Shown: positions 59,083-64,000 of the stretch, piece by piece
How positions within the stretch are numbered: the stretch's first letter is position 1
Layout: each line of letters begins with the position of its first letter
Assembly (NCBI RefSeq): GCF_014534645.1
Contig: NZ_JACVQF010000235.1
Location: 248,001 to 312,000 of the forward strand
Length of the DNA stretch: 64,000 nt
From: Streptomyces griseicoloratus
Lineage (GTDB): Bacteria > Actinomycetota > Actinomycetes > Streptomycetales > Streptomycetaceae
Direction: 5' to 3'
The notes under the pieces: generated by a model
The model's database searches: none
The model's input: the letters and a program-made list of their open reading frames with translations, nothing else
What the model was told of the DNA's origin: nothing
Position numbers and translations under genes: made by a program

Positions 59083-60206
59083 GACGCTCCGTTCGTGGGG
59101 AGTTCGGCCTGGACGGTGAAGCCTCCCGCGCTGCGCGGCTCGGTGCTCAGCCGGCCACCCAGGGCGGTGACGCGTTCGCGCATGCCGAGCAGCCCGAGGC
59201 CGGGCGTCGGCGAGGGGTACGGGGTGGCCGTTCCGTCGTCGTCGACGCGGATGGCGAGGGCGTCCGGCCGGTAGCCGATGAGGACGGAGACGGTGGTCGC
59301 GGCGGCGTGCCGGGCGACGTTGGTGAGCGATTCCTGAACGATCCGGTAGGCGGTGCGGCCCACTGCCGCCGGCACGGCGTGCGGAGGTCCTTCGATCGTC
59401 AGCGTCGTCCTGAGGCCGGTCGTCCGGAACCGTTCCACCAGGTCCGGGATGTGGTCGAGTCCGTGCGGCGGGGAGGTGTCGTCGTCGCGCAGCGCCTCCA
59501 GGGTCGCGCGCAGCTCCCGGCTCGCCTCCCGGCCGGCCTCCTGGATCGCCAGCAGGGCCTCCGGCACCTGCTCGCCCCGCCGCCGGGCCACGTGGACGGC
59601 GACCTCGGACTGCACCTTGATGACCGAGATCTGGTGGGTCAGTGAATCGTGCAGCTCCCGCGCGATGCGCAGCCGCTCCTCGTCGGCCCGGTGCCGCGCG
59701 GTCTCCTCGCGGGTGCGCTCGGCCTCGTCCGCCCGCCGTTCGGCCTGCCGCACCGCCTCCCCGGCGGCGAACGCGGCGATCAGCCAGGCGATCTCCAGGG
59801 TGTTGCGGGCCTGCCCCACGACCTCGCGCGCGGGTCCGTCCTGGGAGACCAGGGCGGTGAGGTGGAGCACGACCAGCAGGCCCACGGACGCCGCCACCGC
59901 GACGGTGCGGTGCCCGGCGCGTACCGCGCCGTAGACCGCGACCAGGTAGGAGACGGCGAGCACCTCGAATCCGGCCGCCTGATGGCCCGCTGCGAACAGC
60001 CCGGTGACGGCCAGGACCACGAGCGGTGCCCGGCGGCCGGCGGCCAGTGCCAGTCCGCCGGCCGCCAGCAGCGTGGCGCCGAGCAGTTCGCGGCCCCCGG
60101 CCGGATGGGGCCCGGACAGCCCGGTGCCCAGCAGCAGCGCCGCCACGCCGACGGCGATCACCCAGTCGGTGACTCCGGCCGGGACAGCGAACCGTCCTTT
60201 GATCAT
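59079..60206 (-). CDS. Sensor histidine kinase (NarX/DesK-like)
   Basis: A 375-residue membrane kinase. The N-terminal half has about four to five hydrophobic segments (DWVIAVGVAALLLGTGL, GATLLAAGGLALAAG, LVVLAVTGLFAAG, LVAVYGAVRAG, VGLLVVLHLTALV). The HisKA_3 dimerisation segment holds H186 in RIARELHDSLTHQISV, and the ATPase domain has TAYRIVQESLTNVARHAAA and LGLLGMRERVTALGGRL. It signals to the coupled response regulator. The ATG at 60206 lacks a ribosome binding site; TACGGT lies just 6 bases upstream, so a leaderless start is possible. Confidence 0.9.
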   Translation of the reverse strand: MIKGRFAVPAGVTDWVIAVGVAALLLGTGLSGPHPAGGRELLGATLLAAGGLALAAGRRAPLVVLAVTGLFAAGHQAAGFEVLAVSYLVAVYGAVRAGHRTVAVAASVGLLVVLHLTALVSQDGPAREVVGQARNTLEIAWLIAAFAAGEAVRQAERRADEAERTREETARHRADEERLRIARELHDSLTHQISVIKVQSEVAVHVARRRGEQVPEALLAIQEAGREASRELRATLEALRDDDTSPPHGLDHIPDLVERFRTTGLRTTLTIEGPPHAVPAAVGRTAYRIVQESLTNVARHAAATTVSVLIGYRPDALAIRVDDDGTATPYPSPTPGLGLLGMRERVTALGGRLSTEPRSAGGFTVQAELPTNGAS

Positions 60207-60437
60207 GGGTGCACCGTAGCGGGATGCGGTCGTGGGCGGATCCGGCTCGAGGACGAGCGGCCGGCTACCGCGTCTGCGGTACCAACGCGCGGTCTGCGGC
60301 ATCCGGAGTATCCGGATGCCGCAGCGGCGGCAGCGGGAAGTGCCCGCATCTGCTGGACGACCGGCGGGGGGACCGGCGCGCATGCTCTGGAGGCACATCG
60401 AACCCCGAAATCGGCGACGGAGAAGGAGGAGAGCGGT

Positions 60438-60812
60438 ATGAGTGCTTCAGCAGCGTTGATGGCGGCCGCCGAGGGCGGAATCATCGGCGACGGGCGGACC
60501 GGGGCCAACCTCGCCCTCGGGGTGGGGGTGCTCGGGCTGGCCATCGGCTGGTCGGCCCTGGCCCGCGTCGGCCGCCGGACAGGCATCGCCAAAGCGCGCA
60601 CCGGCGGGATGGCGGCCATCGCGGCGGGGATGGCCGGCACGGTCCTCGCGGTGCTGCACGTGGCCACCTCCAGCGGCGGTCCCGGCACCGGCAACGGGCT
60701 CGTCGGCGCCATCGTGGCCATCCCGCTGGGCCTGGGCGCCGTGATCCTCGGCCGCCGGGCGCTGACCCGCTACCGCCGCCCCGACCGGCCGGCCGATCGG
60801 ACGACCGTCTGA
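60438..60812 (+). CDS. DUF6223-type membrane protein
   Basis: A 124-residue small membrane protein with three hydrophobic helices (LALGVGVLGLAIGWSALARV, MAAIAAGMAGTVLAVLHVATS, VGAIVAIPLGLGAVILGRRAL). It matches the pattern I associate with DUF6223 proteins of actinobacteria. No function known. It has a strong AAGGAGGAG ribosome binding site and lies divergent to the kinase. Confidence 0.72.
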   Translation: MSASAALMAAAEGGIIGDGRTGANLALGVGVLGLAIGWSALARVGRRTGIAKARTGGMAAIAAGMAGTVLAVLHVATSSGGPGTGNGLVGAIVAIPLGLGAVILGRRALTRYRRPDRPADRTTV

Positions 60813-60824
60813 ACCGTCACCGGC

Positions 60825-61211
60825 TCACGGCGTGCGTGCCGGCGAATCCTGCTGCACGTTCCTTCGTGCCGAGCGGCGCAGGGTCCACTGCGCCAGAGGC
60901 TGCAGCGCTTCCACGAGGGCCAGACCGTCCGGGGACAGCCGGTACCGGATCTGCACGGGAGTGCTGGGAATGACGCTGCGCTCCAGGAGACCGGCGGTCT
61001 CGAGTTCCTTCAGGCGCTGGGAGAGCAGCCGGTCGGAGATGCCGTCGATGGAGGCCCGGAACTCGCCGAACCGTGTCGCGCCCTGATGGGCGGCCGTCAG
61101 GATCGACCCCGTCCAGCGGCGTCCCACCAGTTCGAGGGTCTCTTCGAAGGACGGGCAGGTGTCGTCTTGGATGGAGCGACGCTCGAGCGGTATGGACTGG
61201 AGAGTAGTCAC
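60825..61211 (-). CDS. HxlR-type transcriptional regulator
   Basis: A 128-residue winged helix of the HxlR family. Typical sequence: CPSFEETLELVGRRWTGSILTAAHQGATRFGEFRASIDGISDRLLSQRLKELETAGLLERSVIPSTPVQIRYRLSPDGLALVEALQPLAQWT; the Cys near residue 19 is often a redox or thiol sensor in the family. A -10 TAACCT (61224-61219) is 7 bases from the GTG start at 61211, so the mRNA is probably leaderless. It is downstream of the oxidoreductase pair on the same strand and probably controls it (inference). Confidence 0.87.
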   Translation of the reverse strand: MTTLQSIPLERRSIQDDTCPSFEETLELVGRRWTGSILTAAHQGATRFGEFRASIDGISDRLLSQRLKELETAGLLERSVIPSTPVQIRYRLSPDGLALVEALQPLAQWTLRRSARRNVQQDSPARTP

Positions 61212-61348
61212 TTGTAAAAGGTTAGCACCATACCAAAAGTGGCCATGGGGCCCGCGGTCTCGGACGGGGAGCCGAGCAGCCGCCTGCTCGCCGTCTGCCC
61301 GTGGCCGGCTTCGGCAGCGGGCCTGTCGGACAGACGGACCGGAGCCGG

Positions 61349-62659
61349 TCAGCCTCCTGCTGGATGGCGCAGGAGGCCGTCGGGGTCGTAGTGCTTCCAC
61401 AACTCGCTGACCCGGGCCCCGGTGGGTCCGGGGTAGGCGCGCGCGAAGGTGGACTCGTCGGGTCTGCTCTCGAAGTTCACGTACGCCCCGTCCGTGTACG
61501 GAGCCACGGCCTCCCAAGCGGCCGAGAGAGCCTGTCGGCCGTGCGGCGGGAAGGTCGAGGCGACGATCAGCGTCTGCTGGTGGCGATGGGCGTAGGCGGT
61601 GGCTGCCGGGTCCGGGTCGTTCGCCGCGCCGCCGAGGGAGCGCATCTGGACCAGGGCCGGTGCGGAGCCGGTCGAGGCTGCTACCAGGGCACGGGCGACG
61701 TCGGGGGTCATTTCCGTGATGAGTCCGTTCGTCGTCTGCGATGGCATCTGTCCGACGTTGGGATGCAGGTGGGCGGGGGAGACCAGGTCCGGGTAGGAGA
61801 GGATGTGGGCCTGCTGGAGGGTCACGTCGCCGATGCCGAGGAGCGGCTGGACGGCTCGTTGGATGGTGGACGGGTTGCCCGAGGCCACGACCGCGGTGAT
61901 GAAGGCGAGCGGCTCCGCACCGTTGGACGACAGCATGACTGCCGTCGACAGTTCGCGTGGTGCCTCGGCCACGACCGCCTCCCAGCGCCGCAGGGTCTCG
62001 CCCGCCGGATCCACGCGCGCGACGAGCTGTGCGAAGCCGACGTCGGAGAGTTCGACAGCCTCGATCTCGAAGGCCACCGCGATGCCGGCGCCGGCCCCCG
62101 CGCCGCGCATCACCCACAGCAGATCGGGTTCGGTGGCCGGGTCGGCGCGGACCTGGGTGCCGTCCGGCAGGACCACCTCGACCGCGCGGACGTGGTCGAC
62201 GGTGAGCCCGTAGTGCCGCACGAGCCAGCCGATGCCGCCGGCCGTGGCGAGGCCGCCGACTCCCACGTTGCCGTGGTCACCGGAGCTGATGGCCAGCCCG
62301 TGCGGGGCGAGCGCCCGGGCCACTTGGGCCCAGCGGGCGCCCGCCTCCACCCGGACCAGGCGCGCAGCACGGTCGAGGACGTCGACACGGCGCATCGCGG
62401 ACAGGTCGATGACGAGCCCGCCGTTGTTGGTGGCACTGCCGGACAGGCCGTGTCCGCCGCTGCGGACCGCGAGCGGGAGGTGCTGCTCGCGGGCCAGTCG
62501 CAGCGCCGCGACGACGTCGTCGGCGGACTCGGCGAGGACGACTGCCGCCGGGCGGCCGGTGGTGGTGTACGTGGAGCGCAGCAGGGCGTAGCGGCGATCG
62601 CCCGGCGTGACGATCTTGCCCGCGAGGGCGGCCGGTGCTGCACCGAGGCTCGTGGTCAT
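61349..62659 (-). CDS. FAD-linked BBE-type oxidoreductase
   Basis: A 436-residue berberine-bridge-enzyme-like oxidoreductase. The FAD-binding PCMH domain has [25 protein letters not shown] with the His for covalent flavin attachment, and later [39 protein letters not shown]-like segments ([16 protein letters not shown]). The C-terminal BBE helix is [44 protein letters not shown]. Substrates of this family are alcohols, alkaloids or sugars; unknown here. It is coupled to the LLM gene by ATGA. AAGGAACG upstream. Confidence 0.88.
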   Translation of the reverse strand: [436 protein letters not shown]

Positions 62660-63555
62660 CGTCCGTTCCTTGCGGCATCGACGGCCTCCCGGACAGCCGG
62701 GACGACTTCGGAGGCGAACAGGGCGAGCTGGTTCTCGGGGTCCGTGACGGGCCAGAACACGAAGGTGTCGAAGCCGAGGAGCACACTCCACTCGGTCAGG
62801 GCGTCCACCCAGCGCCGCACGTCACCGACGAGGCCCTGGCCCCCCTGGGCGGACCCGATGACCCCGATCACGTTGTAGATGCGGCGGATCGACTCCGGGG
62901 TGCGTCCCGCGGCCGTGGCCGCCGCGTCGATGATCTCCTGGCGGGAAGGCACCTCGTGCGGTGGGACGTAGATGTTCAGCGGGGAGATCCACCCGTCGGC
63001 CGACCGGCCCGTCACCGTCAGCATTTTGCGCTTCTGGGCGCCGAGCCAGAGTTCCACGGGCTTGGGCGGTACGGGACCGGCGCGGTATCCGGTCACCGAG
63101 TGATGAGGGCTCTGCAGCCGTACCGTTCCTCCGGCCAGAGCCCGGCGCATGATTCCGAGGGACTCCTCGGTGAAGGCGACCATCTGCTCGCCGCGCCGCG
63201 GCAGGCCGCCCATCGAGGCGATGGCCTCCGGGAAGGCACCGCCTCCGACACCGAGATGAATCCGGCCGTCGGTGAGCACGCTCAGCGATGCCGCGGCCTT
63301 GGCGAGCATCGTGGGCGGACGAAGCTGCAGGTCCGCCACGTCGGTGAAGAACGAGATGCGCTCTGTGGCGGCAGCCAGATGGCTGATCAGCGTCCAGCTG
63401 TCGAGATGTCCGGGCTGGTAGGGGTGGTCCTGGACGGCGAGATGTTCCAGGCCGTGGGCCTCGGCCAGGCGCGCGAGGCGCCGGGTTCGGTCCAGTGACC
63501 CGGCCGCAGGATCCAGGCTCAGTCCGAAGGAGAGGGGGCGTCCGTAGTCGGTCAT
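62656..63555 (-). CDS. LLM-class flavin-dependent oxidoreductase
   Basis: A 299-residue luciferase-like monooxygenase of the TIM-barrel family. Landmarks are FGLSLDPAAGSLDRTRRLARLAEAHGLEHLAVQDHPYQPGHLDSWTLISHLAAATERISFFTDVADLQLRPPTMLAKAAASLSVLTDGRIHLGVGGGAF. Later VELWLGAQKRKMLTVTGRSADGWISPLN. It uses FMN or F420. It is first of a coupled pair with the FAD oxidoreductase. The palindrome ACTAATATTTAGT lies 50 bases upstream. Start ATG 63555 has GGAG about 10 bases upstream. Confidence 0.87.
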   Translation of the reverse strand: MTDYGRPLSFGLSLDPAAGSLDRTRRLARLAEAHGLEHLAVQDHPYQPGHLDSWTLISHLAAATERISFFTDVADLQLRPPTMLAKAAASLSVLTDGRIHLGVGGGAFPEAIASMGGLPRRGEQMVAFTEESLGIMRRALAGGTVRLQSPHHSVTGYRAGPVPPKPVELWLGAQKRKMLTVTGRSADGWISPLNIYVPPHEVPSRQEIIDAAATAAGRTPESIRRIYNVIGVIGSAQGGQGLVGDVRRWVDALTEWSVLLGFDTFVFWPVTDPENQLALFASEVVPAVREAVDAARNGR

Positions 63556-63604
63556 GCGTCCACACTCCGGCACGCTGCCTCACTGAGCAAAAGACAGGTA
63601 AGGC

Positions 63605-63617
63605 ACTAATATTTAGT
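63605..63617. promoter_or_regulatory. Possible operator upstream of LLM gene
   Basis: AT-rich palindrome ACTAATATTTAGT, flanked by outer arms GCACT/AGTGC. The neighbouring GTAAGTGCTAG resembles GGTATGGTGCTAACC in the HxlR promoter, so HxlR may bind here. Confidence 0.45.
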
Positions 63618-63698
63618 AAGTGCTAGGGGTGAGTGCCCTTGCGGGCGAGCCGTCTGGTCTCGCTCTCCTAAGTGGCCAGTTCGTTGGGCGCGGCCTGC

Positions 63699-64000
63699 TC
63701 ACGTGCCCCAGGGACTCCACCAGTGTTTCCCCCGGGTGCGACCGGGTTCACCTTGGGGAATAGTCGTGCACGCCCCACGACACAGGGTCCGACTGGCTCC
63801 CAGCGAAGGTTGTCGTCGATGCTCACAGCCGACGGAAGAGACCCCGGCAGCCGCCTTCACCTGCTTGCGGAGCACTGTGATCACACGGCCCGCAACGGCA
63901 CGGCGCGAGCAGCGCACGGCGGCTCAGAGCCCGGCCGGTCCCAGAACCAAGCCTTCTTCTCGTCGTGGACGATGTCTCCTGGACTCAGAATCGAGGCGCC
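63699..64000 (-). other. Right edge, possible partial frame
   Basis: From the right end of the window a minus-strand frame stays open until a stop at 63699 (about 100 codons). The peptide at the edge, LSPGDIVHDEKKAWFWDRPG, looks protein-like and uses G/C-rich third positions at first, but the remainder resembles random sequence. I cannot identify a family. No other feature is visible between 63618 and 64000. Confidence 0.25.

Noticed and set aside
63618-63700. Possible tRNA near the right edge
   Set aside because: No cloverleaf could be drawn and no TTC loop is present.

Overview
The window looks like part of a Streptomyces chromosome (inference). The DNA is very GC-rich with strong G/C bias at third codon positions. 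GTG and TTG starts are common, the Shine-Dalgarno sequences are GGAG-type, and several genes look leaderless. The gene families (WYL, SapA-like, class F sortase, SpoIIE/PP2C, F420-type PPOX, DUF6223) are typical of this genus. I saw no tRNA, rRNA, CRISPR array, phage or complete insertion sequence. The mix of small regulator/enzyme pairs and secreted hydrolases fits a chromosome arm or other accessory region.

Layout. 0.5-9.8 kb holds a surface excalibur protein, a WYL regulator divergent from a VOC protein, an SMI1/KNR4 protein, an agmatinase-type ureohydrolase, an Acg-like nitroreductase, an alpha/beta hydrolase, a PPOX protein, a zinc alcohol dehydrogenase and a secreted SGNH esterase. 10.0-13.2 kb holds two translationally coupled SapA-like secreted proteins, then a TetR gene divergent from two short-chain dehydrogenases. 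13.3-21.4 kb is a compact six-gene minus-strand unit (ROK regulator, ABC permease, ATPase, binding lipoprotein, sulfatase, formylglycine-generating enzyme) facing a Tat-secreted GH43-like protein. It looks like an uptake and desulfation pathway in which the last gene activates the sulfatase encoded just upstream. 21.5-27.3 kb is a 5-oxoproline locus. pxpABC runs right; DUF969, DUF979, pyroglutamyl peptidase and DUF2891 run left. Both promoters carry the same palindrome in the -35/-10 spacer.

27.3-38.5 kb holds a YciI protein, an alpha/beta hydrolase, a Ser/Thr kinase, a membrane protein/class F sortase pair, an esterase, a TetR/epoxide-hydrolase-like pair with two operators, a VOC protein, a MerR regulator fused to a DNA sliding-clamp-like domain, a helical repeat protein and a secreted lipase-like hydrolase. 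38.9-50.5 kb holds an ECF sigma factor with a small membrane partner, a multidomain SpoIIE phosphatase, an NTF2-LUD fusion, a lipoprotein hydrolase, a LysR remnant, two YceI proteins, a secreted EEP-family protein, a double VOC protein and a secreted FG-GAP protein. 50.7-63.6 kb holds a molybdopterin oxidoreductase lacking iron-sulfur cysteines, with a coupled helical partner; two TetR/MDR-reductase pairs with operators; a class 3 lipase; a two-component system; a DUF6223 protein; an HxlR regulator; and a coupled FAD oxidoreductase/luciferase-like pair.

The best candidates for under-described biology are the MerR-clamp fusion, the cluster-less molybdoenzyme with its partner, the 5-oxoproline regulon with spacer operators, and the ROK/ABC/sulfatase/FGE unit.
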